Part shown: positions 10,258-19,448 of the stretch, piece by piece
Numbering within the stretch: position 1 is the stretch's first letter
How the letters are laid out: the number at the start of each line of letters is the position of its first letter
Source: DMER01 sp003451645
GTDB lineage: Bacteria; Pseudomonadota; Alphaproteobacteria; Micropepsales; Micropepsaceae
Direction: 5' to 3'
Assembly: GCA_031976175.1 (NCBI GenBank)
Contig: DALYLR010000030.1
Span: 1 to 45,509, forward strand
DNA length: 45,509 nucleotides
Position numbers and translations under genes: made by a program
Notes under the pieces: model-generated
Seen by the model: the letters and a program-made list of their open reading frames with translations, nothing else
What the model was told of the DNA's origin: nothing
The model's database searches: none

Positions 10258-10976
10258 TCCTCAACACTTGGCCAAATCTTTGACCGCAACCATCCCCATG
10301 TGCTGTTGGCCTTGAGTTGCTCGCGGCGGACCGCCTCGGTAAAGCGCGCTAGCTTGTCCGGCTCGCCGAACAATTCTGCGCGCCTGTGATACGGCCCGTT
10401 GGGATCGAGGTCCCGGCGCACCTCTGCTGGATTGCCCGCAGCGATCACATTTGCTGGCACATCGCGCGTCACCACACTGCCCGCACCGATGATCGAGTTC
10501 TCGCCAATATGCACGCCCTTGCCAATGATCGCCTTCACGCCAATCCAAACATTGGGCCCGATGACCATGGGCCGCGCCTGTCCCGCCTCCCGCAAACGGT
10601 CATAAGTGCCATGCCAGTCGCTGTCGGAGATATAGACTTGGCTTGCGATCATTGTGTTGGCGCCGATCTCGATGCTTATTGAGGAGATGATCTGCGTGCC
10701 TGGACTGATCAGCACATAGTCCCCAATATCGAGCCGCCCCCATCGCTCGCCGGCATTCCAAACGCAAAGTTTTGTATTCAGTCCCGGCGCTGCATTGATG
10801 TGGACATGCCGCCCCAGGCGCATGTTGGGCCCGATGGCCTCGATACCCCAGGGTCGCGTAAACAGCGTTCCCTCGCCCACACTATCAAACTGCGGCACGA
10901 CGAAGTGCCTGGCATAGGCACGCGCGGCCCCGCTCATGCTGGCCCACATCCAATAGGGACGGTGATCCTTGCGCAT
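10254..10976 (-). CDS. hexapeptide-repeat (left-handed beta-helix) acyltransferase
   Basis: This 240-residue protein resembles WcaF/maltose O-acetyltransferase-type enzymes that acetylate sugars, often in polysaccharide synthesis. Hexapeptide-like repeats run through about residues 45-185. The catalytic-site region ISDSDWHGTYDRLREAG carries the expected histidine after a D-x-x-W-like turn, and IGPNVWIGVKAIIGKGVHIG and SIIGAGSVVTRDVPANVIAAGNPA are the classic final coils. The N-terminus (MRKDHRPYWMWASMSGAARA) is not a signal peptide. It follows the SDR gene with a three-base gap, so the two form an operon. The acceptor is likely a lipid-linked or surface sugar, by analogy only. Confidence 0.87.
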   Translation of the reverse strand: MRKDHRPYWMWASMSGAARAYARHFVVPQFDSVGEGTLFTRPWGIEAIGPNMRLGRHVHINAAPGLNTKLCVWNAGERWGRLDIGDYVLISPGTQIISSISIEIGANTMIASQVYISDSDWHGTYDRLREAGQARPMVIGPNVWIGVKAIIGKGVHIGENSIIGAGSVVTRDVPANVIAAGNPAEVRRDLDPNGPYHRRAELFGEPDKLARFTEAVRREQLKANSTWGWLRSKIWPSVED

Positions 10977-10979
10977 GGT

Positions 10980-11741
10980 TTAGGCCAGCAATTGCCCATC
11001 ATCGGCCGTGAACAGCGAGCCTGTCACAAACCGGCTGTGGCTCGAAGCCAGGAACAGCAACAGGCCGTCCAAATCCTCAGGCGTTCCCAACCTGCGCCTT
11101 GGGAAGCCTTGCACCTGCTTGCGTCCACCCTCGGTCTGAAACCAGGCCTGGTTGAGTTCGGTCAGGATGAACCCCGGGCACAGCGCATTCACATTGATGT
11201 CATGGCGCGCCCACTCCCGCGCGAGGCCTTGCGTCATCATCGCGACCGCTGCCTTCGACATCGAATAGGCGGTCAACCCTGGCAAGGCTTTGAACGCGCC
11301 AATCGAGGCGACATTGATGATCCGCCCCCCTTGTCCGCGCGCGATCATGGTGCGCCCAATGGCTTGCGCCATCAGGAACGCACCTTTCACATTTGTATTC
11401 ATAATCAAGTCATAATCCGCCTCACTCAGGTCATCCGCGCGCGCCTGAACATTCAATCCCGCATTATTCACCAGCACATCGACCGGGCCGCTCGCTGAAA
11501 CGCATGCGTGAAGGCTTGATGCCTCAGTCACATCCAGGCGCTGCGCTATCGCAACGCCGCCGCCGCGCGTTATCGTCTCGACCAGATTGCGAAGGCGATC
11601 CTCCCGGCGCCCTGTCACGATGACCTCCGCACCATGCGCTACGAGCACATGCGCGAAGCGCTCGCCCAGTCCGCTTGTCGCGCCCGTGACAAGCGCCCGC
11701 CGTCCGTTAAGATCAAAAGACAAACGCTTCATGACCTTCAT
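10980..11741 (-). CDS. short-chain dehydrogenase/reductase
   Basis: This is a 253-residue classical SDR. It has the cofactor motif TGATSGLG (about residues 19-26), NNAG (about 91-94), a catalytic serine in INVASIGAF, and YSMSK giving the Tyr-x-x-x-Lys pair (near 159-163). R-R-E-D after the second beta strand (VTGRREDRL) favours NADP(H) over NAD(H). The start ATG at 11741 is chosen because AGGAG lies five bases upstream; a second ATG three codons in is weaker. The gene heads an operon with the acyltransferase and is divergent from the DsbA-like gene across a short AT-rich spacer. The substrate cannot be told from sequence; gluconate 5-dehydrogenase-like enzymes look closest. Confidence 0.88.
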   Translation of the reverse strand: MKVMKRLSFDLNGRRALVTGATSGLGERFAHVLVAHGAEVIVTGRREDRLRNLVETITRGGGVAIAQRLDVTEASSLHACVSASGPVDVLVNNAGLNVQARADDLSEADYDLIMNTNVKGAFLMAQAIGRTMIARGQGGRIINVASIGAFKALPGLTAYSMSKAAVAMMTQGLAREWARHDINVNALCPGFILTELNQAWFQTEGGRKQVQGFPRRRLGTPEDLDGLLLFLASSHSRFVTGSLFTADDGQLLA

Positions 11742-11853
11742 TTGCTCCTACTGCAGCACCGCGAAGTTAATTAATCTTAAGACCGTCAGAACTTGTGAAC
11801 ATCGATTGGATTGCGCTTCACTGTTGCAGCGTTGTTCGTCTATGCTGGGTTCC

Positions 11854-12519
11854 ATGAAAATCGATGTCATCTCCGACACCATCTGCCCCTGGTGCTTCAT
11901 TGGCAAGCGCCGCCTGGAGCGTGCGATCGAACGTGCACCTGATGCGAATGTACGGGTGCACTGGCGGCCCTTTCAATTGGACCCGTCGCTGCCGCGGGAG
12001 GGCGTGGATCGCAAGGCCTATCTGGCGCGCAAATTTGGCGACACGCCAAAGGCACGATTGATGACGGCCGCGCTTCGCGATGCAGGAGAGCGCGAAGGGA
12101 TCACCTTCAACTTCGATCGTATCGCGCGCACGCCCAATTCGCTGAACTCGCACCGCCTCATCCGCTGGTCCTCCACCGTCGGCGTCCAGGACGACGTGGT
12201 GGAGCGCTTGTTCCTCGCCTATTTTACCGAAGGCCGCGACATCGGTGACGAGGAGGTCCTTGGCGACATCGCGCATGAGGCGGGGATGGACCGAGAGCTT
12301 GTCCTCGAACTCCTGCAGAGCGATGCGGATGTCGAACTTGTCTCTCGCGAAGACAGCCTCGCACGCAAGATGGGCATTGCCGGTGTGCCCACATTCTTCT
12401 TCGCTGGGCGATATCTGCTGTCGGGCGCAGAAGAGACGCACACGTTGAACGCCGTGATCACGCGGCTGAGCAACATCACGTCAGAGGCGTCCGCCGCATC
12501 CCACGCCGCAGCACCCTAA
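11854..12519 (+). CDS. DsbA/FrnE-family thioredoxin-fold oxidoreductase
   Basis: This 221-residue protein of the 2-hydroxychromene-2-carboxylate isomerase/FrnE branch of DsbA-like proteins has its CPWC redox motif at residues 11-14 (DTICPWCFIGKRRLE). The family's cis-proline loop is GIAGVPTFFFAGRYLLSGA near residue 185. A long helical insertion (about 70-150) separates them. There is no signal peptide, so it acts in the cytoplasm, unlike DsbA. FrnE-like proteins elsewhere act as disulfide isomerases or reductases under stress. The ATG at 11854 is preferred because it gives the canonical 'KIDVISDTICPW' start; an ATG four codons upstream is possible. Its stop overlaps the mfd tail by four bases. 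Confidence 0.88.
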   Translation: MKIDVISDTICPWCFIGKRRLERAIERAPDANVRVHWRPFQLDPSLPREGVDRKAYLARKFGDTPKARLMTAALRDAGEREGITFNFDRIARTPNSLNSHRLIRWSSTVGVQDDVVERLFLAYFTEGRDIGDEEVLGDIAHEAGMDRELVLELLQSDADVELVSREDSLARKMGIAGVPTFFFAGRYLLSGAEETHTLNAVITRLSNITSEASAASHAAAP

Positions 12520-15500
12520 GCAGCCATCTGCGCCAGCGCGCTCACCAATTGGTGCGCGCCATTGAGCCTTTGGCTCACATCTTCCCAATTGCGGATCACC
12601 ACCAGCTTCTGATCGGGCCGGACCTTGGCGCTTTGCGCGTTCTTGGCGATCCATTGCACCAAGCTTTGCGGGTTCGGCGGCGCGTTGCCCCGGAACGAGA
12701 TCGTAGCCCCCTTGGGCCCTGCATCGATCTTTTCAACTTGGGCAATCCGGCAGAGCCGCTTGATCGTGATGATCCTGAGCAGCGTGCGCACCTCATCAGG
12801 CAAAGGCCCAAAGCGGTCGATGAGCTCCGCCCCCAACCCCTCAATCTCCTGTTCGTCCGCGATCTCCGACAAACGGCGATAGAGTGTCAGCCTCACATTC
12901 AAATCAGGCACATAACTCTCGGGGATTAACACCGCCGCGCCGACATTGATCTGCGGCGACCAGGTCTCCTCCTCGGCGATCTCTGCCGCCCCGCGCAAGG
13001 ACGACACCGCCTCTTCCAGCATCGTCTGATAGAGCTCGATCCCGACCTCGCGCACATGGCCCGACTGCTCCTCGCCCAGCAAATTGCCGGCCCCGCGAAT
13101 ATCGAGATCATGGCTGGCAAGGGTGAACCCCGCCCCCAGCGTGTCAAGCGACTGCAAGACTGACAGCCGCCGGTCCGCCTGCGCCGTGAGCTTCTTGTTC
13201 GGCGGTGTGGTCAGATAGGCATAGGCCCGCGCTTTGGAGCGCCCAATCCGCCCGCGCAACTGATAAAGCTGTGCCAGGCCGAACATATCCGCCCGCTGCA
13301 CGATCAGCGTGTTGGCTGTAGGAATATCAAGGCCGCTCTCCACGATAGGTGTTGAGACCAGGACATCGAACTTGCCCTCATAAAAGGCGCTCATCACATC
13401 CTCAAGCTGCGAGGGTGCCATCTGGCCATGGGCGGTCACCGATTTGACCTCCGGCACACTCAGTTTGATGAACTCGGTCACCTCGCCCAGATCACTAATC
13501 CGTGGGCAGACGAAAAAGCTCTGCCCACCCCGGTAATGCTCCCTGAGCAGCGCCTCACGCGCCACCACCGGATCAAAGGGCGAGACAAAAGTGCGCACCG
13601 CGAGCCGGTCGATGGGCGGCGTCGCGATGATCGACAAGTCTTTGACGCCCGTCATCGCCAATTGCAGCGTACGCGGAATGGGCGTCGCGGTCAGGGTCAG
13701 CACATGCACATTGGCCTTGAGCTGTTTGAGCCGCTCCTTGTGCGCCACGCCAAAATGCTGCTCCTCATCGACAATCAACAAACCCAAATCCTTGAACACA
13801 ATCGACTTGGCGAGCAGCGCATGCGTGCCCACAACAATATCGAGCTCGCCACTTGCAAGCTCGCTTCGCGCTTGCGCAGCTTCCTTCGGCGTCACAAGGC
13901 GAGAGATTTGGCGCAACCGCACAGGCAAGCCACTGAACCGGCTCTCAAAGGTGCGGAAGTGCTGGCGCGCCAGCAAGGTTGTCGGTACCACGACCGCCAC
14001 TTGCCGCCCGGTCATCGCCATCACAAATGCGGCCCGCAGCGCCACCTCTGTCTTGCCAAAACCCACATCGCCACAGACCAGCCGATCCATCGGTCGGCCC
14101 CGGCCCAGATCTTCCATCACATCCGCGATGGCCTTTTCCTGATCCTCTGTCTCCTGGAAGGGGAAGCGCGCGCAGAACTCGTCATAGCTGCCATGTGGGG
14201 CCTCGGCGACAACCCCCTTGCGCAACTCCCGCTCAGCCGCAATCTTGATGAGCTCGGCCGCCATGTCACGGATGCGGTTCTTCAGCTTGGCCTTTCGCGA
14301 CTGCCAACCCGAGCCGCCGAGCCGGTCGAGGACCACCCCCTCGCTATCCGCCCCAAAGCGCGAGACCAGCTCGATATTCTCAACCGGCAGAAACAGCTTC
14401 CCGCCGTCATATTGGATTTCGAGACAGTCATGCGGCGCGCCCGCCGCCTGGATGGTCTTTAGGCCCTCATACCGGCCGATGCCATGATCCGTGTGCACGA
14501 CCAGATCACCCGGCCCCAACTGCGCCGCTTCGGAGATGAAGTTCTGCGCACGCTTTTGGGTCTTGCGCACGCGCACCAAACGGTCGCCCAGAATGTCCTG
14601 CTCACTCAAGACCGCGAGCGCACTTGCTTCAAACCCGTGTTCCAGCCCCGCGACGCCCACACTCGCCGCCATCACATCGCGGTCCAGGACTTCTTGATAG
14701 GTGCGGGCGAGCGCAATTGGACTCACGCCATGATCCGCAAGCACAGAGCCCATGCGCTCGGCCGAACCGCCGCTCCAGCATGCGATCACCACCCGCTTAC
14801 CAGCCTTTTGCAGAGTCTTGATGTGCTGCGCCGCCGCCTCAAACACATTCACCTGCGGCAGCAGGCGTTCCGGTGCAAAGTCGCGGCCGCGCTTGGCCCC
14901 CGCCTCGATCTGCCCGCTCGCCTCAACGCTCATGGCTGGGTGGAAGGCCAGGACCGCCCGCCGGCCGAGACACTCGCCCCAGGCCTTGTCCATCAGATAG
15001 GTCGCCTCAGGTTTCAGCGGCTTATAGGGCGGTGCGCCCGCGGACAGTGCCGATTTGGCCATCCCCCGCGATTGTGTCCGGGCATCGTGATAATCGGCAA
15101 TGGTCGCATGTCGAGCGGCGACGGCCTCGTCCATTTGGTGATCGAGAAAAACCGGCGCATCGCCCGCATAGTCGAACAGAGTTTCGAGTGCCTCGTGGAA
15201 GAGCGCGAGCCAATGCTCCATGCCTGCATATTTGCGGCCCGCAGACACCGCCTCATAGAGCGGATCATCCGAACCCGTGCCAAAGCGCGTGGCATATCCT
15301 GTCCTGAACCGCGCGATGCTGTCGGGGTCCAGCAAGGCCTCGCTCGCGGGCACAATGCGCAACTCCGCCTGCTGAGCAATTGTCTTTTGCGTGTCGGGAT
15401 CAAAGCTGCGGATGCTCTCCAGCGTCTCCCCAAACAGGTCGAGCCGCACGGGCCGCTCCGCCCCCGGCGCAAAGAGGTCGATCAAGCCGCCCCGTATCGC

Positions 15501-16010
15501 GAAATCCCCGGGCTCCACCACCGTGCTCGCGCGGGTGAAGCCGTTGCGGACCAGTATATTGACCAGATCATCCATCGCGATCCGATGGCCTGGTTTCGCG
15601 TGGAATCGCGTGGCCTTGACCGTCTTGCGAGACGGGACCCGTTGCAGAGCGGCATTCAGCGTCGTGAGCAGGATGAGCGGCCCCTCCTGCCGTTCGTCGC
15701 ACAGATCCGACAGAGCCGCCATGCGCTGCGCCATCACTTCTGCCTTGGGTCCCACCCGGTCATAGGGCAAGCAGTCCCAGGCGGGGAACTCAACCCGCGG
15801 CACGTCGGCGGCAAAGAACGCCAAGGCATCGGCCATCTCCGCCATGCGTGCATCGTCGCGCGCGATGTGGATGACCGCGCCCTTCTGCTGGCGCGCGGCA
15901 GTGCTCAGGATCAACGCGTCAAAGCCCTCTGGCGCGCCTTGCACCGTCCGGCGCCCAGGCCGCAGCATGGCGTCGGTCAGAGCTGCGAGGGTCGGCTTAC
16001 TCAACTGCAT
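12516..16010 (-). CDS. mfd: transcription-repair coupling factor Mfd
   Basis: Mfd is an ATP-driven translocase that removes stalled RNA polymerase from lesions and recruits UvrA. At 1164 residues the gene is full length (E. coli 1148). The N-terminal UvrB-like part contains the degenerate damage-recognition module. The RNA polymerase interaction domain follows with LGPGDLVVHTDHGIGRYEGL. The RecG-like motor has Walker A CGDVGFGKTEVALRAAFVMA, the DEEQH box (LLIVDEEQHFGV), motif III TATPIPRTLQLAM, and the arginine-finger region QLRGRIGRSKARAYAYL. The C-terminal D7 UvrA-mimic domain ends near the stop. It is 19 bases downstream of sdhE, presumably in one operon. Confidence 0.98.
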   Translation of the reverse strand: MQLSKPTLAALTDAMLRPGRRTVQGAPEGFDALILSTAARQQKGAVIHIARDDARMAEMADALAFFAADVPRVEFPAWDCLPYDRVGPKAEVMAQRMAALSDLCDERQEGPLILLTTLNAALQRVPSRKTVKATRFHAKPGHRIAMDDLVNILVRNGFTRASTVVEPGDFAIRGGLIDLFAPGAERPVRLDLFGETLESIRSFDPDTQKTIAQQAELRIVPASEALLDPDSIARFRTGYATRFGTGSDDPLYEAVSAGRKYAGMEHWLALFHEALETLFDYAGDAPVFLDHQMDEAVAARHATIADYHDARTQSRGMAKSALSAGAPPYKPLKPEATYLMDKAWGECLGRRAVLAFHPAMSVEASGQIEAGAKRGRDFAPERLLPQVNVFEAAAQHIKTLQKAGKRVVIACWSGGSAERMGSVLADHGVSPIALARTYQEVLDRDVMAASVGVAGLEHGFEASALAVLSEQDILGDRLVRVRKTQKRAQNFISEAAQLGPGDLVVHTDHGIGRYEGLKTIQAAGAPHDCLEIQYDGGKLFLPVENIELVSRFGADSEGVVLDRLGGSGWQSRKAKLKNRIRDMAAELIKIAAERELRKGVVAEAPHGSYDEFCARFPFQETEDQEKAIADVMEDLGRGRPMDRLVCGDVGFGKTEVALRAAFVMAMTGRQVAVVVPTTLLARQHFRTFESRFSGLPVRLRQISRLVTPKEAAQARSELASGELDIVVGTHALLAKSIVFKDLGLLIVDEEQHFGVAHKERLKQLKANVHVLTLTATPIPRTLQLAMTGVKDLSIIATPPIDRLAVRTFVSPFDPVVAREALLREHYRGGQSFFVCPRISDLGEVTEFIKLSVPEVKSVTAHGQMAPSQLEDVMSAFYEGKFDVLVSTPIVESGLDIPTANTLIVQRADMFGLAQLYQLRGRIGRSKARAYAYLTTPPNKKLTAQADRRLSVLQSLDTLGAGFTLASHDLDIRGAGNLLGEEQSGHVREVGIELYQTMLEEAVSSLRGAAEIAEEETWSPQINVGAAVLIPESYVPDLNVRLTLYRRLSEIADEQEIEGLGAELIDRFGPLPDEVRTLLRIITIKRLCRIAQVEKIDAGPKGATISFRGNAPPNPQSLVQWIAKNAQSAKVRPDQKLVVIRNWEDVSQRLNGAHQLVSALAQMAA

Positions 16011-16029
16011 GGGAAATCCGATTGGCCTC

Positions 16030-16353
16030 TTAACGGCCCGCCGCTAAACCGCCAGCGCGCACCCGCGCTTGCAGGGCATCCATCACGGGGCCCTGATGTT
16101 CTGCAGGACATGGCACAAGGCCAAGCGCCCAATCATAAAGCTCTTGATCCGGCACAGCGAGCAAGGCCTCAAACGCGCTCAACGCCTCGTCGCTCATCGC
16201 GTCGCACTGCGCATCCGCAAAAGGGCCCAACAGCAAATCTGCCTCCTTGAACCCGCGGTGCCAGGCCCTGTATTTGATCCGCTTCAGCCGAGCGGGATCA
16301 GCGATAGATGGTTGTTGCGGCTCTTGAGACTGGGAATTTTTTGTTTGCATCAT
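16030..16353 (-). CDS. sdhE: succinate dehydrogenase FAD assembly factor SdhE
   Basis: SdhE (formerly CptB/YgfY, SDHAF2 in mitochondria) promotes covalent flavinylation of SdhA. The 107-residue protein has the diagnostic RGxxE motif as HRGFKEADLLLGPFAD (about residues 29-44), the basic stretch RLKRIKYRAW before it, and the C-terminal DQELYDWAL helix. It carries a Gln/Ser-rich N-terminal tail. Two adjacent ATGs exist (16353 and 16350); no strong ribosome site distinguishes them. A longer frame to 16509 overlaps the divergent hydrolase gene and was rejected. sdhE next to mfd and recG is a common alphaproteobacterial arrangement. Confidence 0.93.
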   Translation of the reverse strand: MMQTKNSQSQEPQQPSIADPARLKRIKYRAWHRGFKEADLLLGPFADAQCDAMSDEALSAFEALLAVPDQELYDWALGLVPCPAEHQGPVMDALQARVRAGGLAAGR

Positions 16354-16423
16354 GGCAGGCGCAATAGGACATACCCATGTCCAACCGGCAAGAGGACAAG
16401 GGCCCCCACATAAGGATGATCCA

Positions 16424-17332
16424 TTGACCGAGACGACCGCCCCCATGCGTATCCACAGGCCAGCGCCCGATGGCGCCATGGCACGCGCCAACCAAACCAT
16501 CAAGCTCAAGGACGGCCGCCGCCTGGGCTTCGCGCAGTTTGGCCCTGATTCGGCGCCGCCCGTGTTCTACTTTCATGGCTGGCCGGGCTCGCGCTTCGAG
16601 GCAGGCTTCTTTGACATCCCTGGCGTGCAGATGATTGGCGTCGACCGTCCCGGTTACGGCCTCTCCGATCCGCACAAGGACCGCACATTGGCCGATTGGC
16701 CCAATGACATCCGGGCCTTGGCCGATCATTTGCGCTTTGACCGTTTTGGCGTCATCGGGCTGTCGGGCGGGGGACCTTATGGTGCTGCCTGTGCCTATTA
16801 TCTCAAGGACCGGATCAACCGCGCCGCAATCATCGCAGGGCTCGGCCCCCCAGAGGCGCCTGGCATGCGCGATGAGCGCGTGGGCTTTCTGCTCAATATG
16901 GGCAAGCGGCCTTGGGGCGGCGGCCTACTGATTTCCCTCATGCGCAATGTCGCCTTGAGTGGTGTCGCCGAGCGGCGCTTTGCCTTCATGCGCGACCGCA
17001 CGCCACCGCAGTCCAAGGACCGCGAGGTTCTGACGCCGCATCTCTTTCACATGCTCGTGCATAGTTTCCGGGAGGGCTTGCGCCGCTCCTCCGCGGGCGC
17101 GCAGTCAGACGCGCGCGTCTATGGCGAGCCCTGGCCCTTTGCGTTGGAGGATATCACAATCCCCATGCGCATCTGGCATGGCCGCGCTGACCGGCAAGTG
17201 CCTGTCTCCATCGGCGAGCATTATGCGGCGCGCATCCCGGGCGCCCAGGGCATTTTCCCAGAGGATGAGGGGCACATCTCCATCGTCGTGAACTATTTGG
17301 ATGCGGTGATCGCCGATCTGCGCCGCGCCTGA
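16424..17332 (+). CDS. alpha/beta hydrolase
   Basis: This is a 302-residue alpha/beta-fold hydrolase. The oxyanion-hole segment is FYFHGWPGSRFEA. GVDRPGYGLSDPH follows, the nucleophile elbow is GLSGGGPYGA (serine in G-x-S-x-G form), the acid is in IWHGRADRQVP, and the catalytic histidine is in EDEGHISI near the end. The start is uncertain. TTG at 16424 has AAGGA seven bases upstream and gives a protein beginning TETTAPMRIHRP; ATG 16445 or 16478 are alternatives. No signal peptide is seen. The gene is inserted between sdhE and recG, ends 12 bases before recG, and may be co-transcribed with it. The substrate is unknown. Confidence 0.88.
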   Translation: MTETTAPMRIHRPAPDGAMARANQTIKLKDGRRLGFAQFGPDSAPPVFYFHGWPGSRFEAGFFDIPGVQMIGVDRPGYGLSDPHKDRTLADWPNDIRALADHLRFDRFGVIGLSGGGPYGAACAYYLKDRINRAAIIAGLGPPEAPGMRDERVGFLLNMGKRPWGGGLLISLMRNVALSGVAERRFAFMRDRTPPQSKDREVLTPHLFHMLVHSFREGLRRSSAGAQSDARVYGEPWPFALEDITIPMRIWHGRADRQVPVSIGEHYAARIPGAQGIFPEDEGHISIVVNYLDAVIADLRRA

Positions 17333-17344
17333 GGCCCTTCGCCC

Positions 17345-19429
17345 ATGCGCCCTGAAAGCCTCTATCCCCTGTTCCGGCCAGTCACCGCGTTGAGCGGGGT
17401 AGGACCGCGCCTGGGGACCTTGGTGACCCGGGTCGCCGGACCCAATCTTGTCGACCTGCTCTGGACCTTGCCGCATGGCCTCATTGATTGGCGTCAAGTA
17501 TCGACCATAAACACGGCCGAGCCCGGCGCCCGCGTCATGCTCGAGCTGACCATTGGCGAGCATCAGCCTCCGCGTGTCCCCTCTCAGCCCTATCGCATTC
17601 GCGCCAACGACCAGACGTCGTTCATCGATCTCACCTTCTTCCGCCCCAAGAAGGATTATCTCGACAAGACATTCCCGACTGGCGCCACTCTGCGCGTTGG
17701 CGGCCGGATCGAAATCTATAATGACCGTCCGCAAATGGCGCATCCGGAAAAAGTCATGACCATGGCGGACGCGGCAAACTCCTCCGGCATTGACGTCATC
17801 TATCCGCTTACGGAAGGGTTGCCGCCCAAGGTGATGGCCAAGGCCGCCCATGGCGCGGTGGCCCAAGCCCCGCAACTGCCGGAGTGGCAGAATGCCGCCT
17901 GGCTTGCCCGCAATCGCTGGCCCGCCTGGCATGAGGCGCTACACAGCGTCCACTTCCCCCAGTCCATGGCCGAGATTGATCCCGCGACCCCGGCCCGCCA
18001 GCGCCTCGCCTATGACGAGCTTCTGGCCAGCCAGCTGGCACTCGCTATAGTCCGTGGGCGGATGCGGGCACTGCCTGGCCGCACCGTGCCCCCGGCGCCC
18101 CAATTGCGTCAGCAAGCCCTTGCCGCCCTGCCCTTCACTCTTACGCCTGCCCAAGAGGCAGCGCTGCAGGAACTCGACACCGCCATGGCCTCTGGCGGGC
18201 GCATGCTGCGCCTCCTCCAAGGCGATGTGGGGTCGGGCAAGACGGCCGTCGCGTTCCTCGCCATGACCGGCCTATGGGCCTTGGGCGCACAAACCGCCCT
18301 CATGGCCCCGACAGAAGTCTTGGCCCGTCAGCACGCTGCCAATCTCAAGATTTGGGCGGACCGCGCTGGCATCCGCATGGCGCTCCTCACCGGGCGGGAG
18401 AAGGGCGAGCCGCGCGAGGCGATCCTGCACGCCTTAAGCACCGGCGCCATCCAGCTTCTCGTCGGCACCCATGCCCTGATTTCCGAAGACGTGGCCTTCA
18501 AGGATCTGGGCCTTGTGATTATCGACGAGCAGCACCGCTTTGGCGTGCATCAACGCCTGGCCTTAGGTGCCAAGGCCGTACGTCCGCCGCATGTGATTGT
18601 CATGACGGCGACGCCCATCCCGCGCTCCCTGGCGCTGGCCCATTTCGGCGACATGGAGATGACCCGCATCACGGGCAAGCCACCGGGCCGCGAGCCGGTC
18701 GAGACCAAGGCCCTTTCCCTCGCGCGCATTGAGGACGTGATTGCCGCAGTCGCCCGCGTCGTGTCTCGGGGCGAGCGCGTATTTTGGGTCTGCCCTTTGG
18801 TTGAGGAGAATGAAGCAATCGATGCCGCCGCGGTTGAGATGCGCCACGCGGCCTTGGCGCAACGCTTCCCGGGTCAGGTGGGCCTCCTCCATGGCCGCCT
18901 GAAGCCTGCCGAGAAGGATCGCGCCATTGCCGCCTTCAAGTCTGGCGATATCGCGATCCTGGTTGCCACCACTGTGATCGAGGTGGGCGTTGATGTGCCT
19001 GCCGCCACTCTTATGGTGATCGAGCATGCCGAGCGCTTCGGCCTTGCACAGCTGCACCAATTGCGCGGCCGTGTCGGCCGGGGCAGCGCGCCGTCCGCCT
19101 GCATCCTGTTGTACCAAGCCCCCTTGGGCGAAACCGCGCGCGCGCGTATCCACTGCTTGCGCCAGACGGATGATGGCTTTCAGATCGCGGAGGAAGATTT
19201 GCGTCTACGTGGACCTGGCGAGTTGCTCGGCCAGCGCCAGAGCGGCATGGAAGTCTTTCGCATGGCCCGCCTTGAGGCCCATAGCACATTGCTCTCGGCC
19301 GCCTATGACGACGCCCGGCTCATCATGGCCACCGATCCGGAGTTGCGCTCTGCCCGAGGGCAGGCCTTGCGCATCTTGCTTTATCTCTTCCAACGGGATG
19401 AAGCTGTGCGCACCTTGCGCGCCGGCTGA
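17345..19429 (+). CDS. recG: ATP-dependent DNA helicase RecG
   Basis: RecG remodels stalled replication forks and branches, converting forks to Holliday junctions. The 694-residue length matches E. coli (693). The N-terminal wedge/OB domain spans about 1-160 (RFxP-like TFFRPKKDYLDKTF). The motor shows Walker A QGDVGSGKTAVAFLAM, TALMAPTEVLARQHAANL (motif Ia), the DEQH box (VIIDEQHRFGVHQR), motif III TATPIPRSLALA, and VIEVGVDVPAATLMVIEHAE with QLRGRVGRG (motifs V and VI). The ATG is at 17345, 12 bases after the hydrolase. It is followed 19 bases later by the APH-like kinase gene, giving a plausible four-gene plus-strand operon to 20836. Confidence 0.98.
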   Translation: MRPESLYPLFRPVTALSGVGPRLGTLVTRVAGPNLVDLLWTLPHGLIDWRQVSTINTAEPGARVMLELTIGEHQPPRVPSQPYRIRANDQTSFIDLTFFRPKKDYLDKTFPTGATLRVGGRIEIYNDRPQMAHPEKVMTMADAANSSGIDVIYPLTEGLPPKVMAKAAHGAVAQAPQLPEWQNAAWLARNRWPAWHEALHSVHFPQSMAEIDPATPARQRLAYDELLASQLALAIVRGRMRALPGRTVPPAPQLRQQALAALPFTLTPAQEAALQELDTAMASGGRMLRLLQGDVGSGKTAVAFLAMTGLWALGAQTALMAPTEVLARQHAANLKIWADRAGIRMALLTGREKGEPREAILHALSTGAIQLLVGTHALISEDVAFKDLGLVIIDEQHRFGVHQRLALGAKAVRPPHVIVMTATPIPRSLALAHFGDMEMTRITGKPPGREPVETKALSLARIEDVIAAVARVVSRGERVFWVCPLVEENEAIDAAAVEMRHAALAQRFPGQVGLLHGRLKPAEKDRAIAAFKSGDIAILVATTVIEVGVDVPAATLMVIEHAERFGLAQLHQLRGRVGRGSAPSACILLYQAPLGETARARIHCLRQTDDGFQIAEEDLRLRGPGELLGQRQSGMEVFRMARLEAHSTLLSAAYDDARLIMATDPELRSARGQALRILLYLFQRDEAVRTLRAG

Positions 19430-19448
19430 CCCTAGACCAAAGACCCGC

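Noticed and set aside
14484..16250. Long plus-strand open frame opposite mfd (588 codons)
   Set aside because: It is fully antisense to the strongly conserved mfd gene, with no recognisable domain and Arg/His/Pro-rich composition typical of GC-rich antisense frames.
19026..19448. N-terminal extension of the APH-like gene
   Set aside because: It overlaps recG in another frame; a proper kinase N-terminus begins at 19449.
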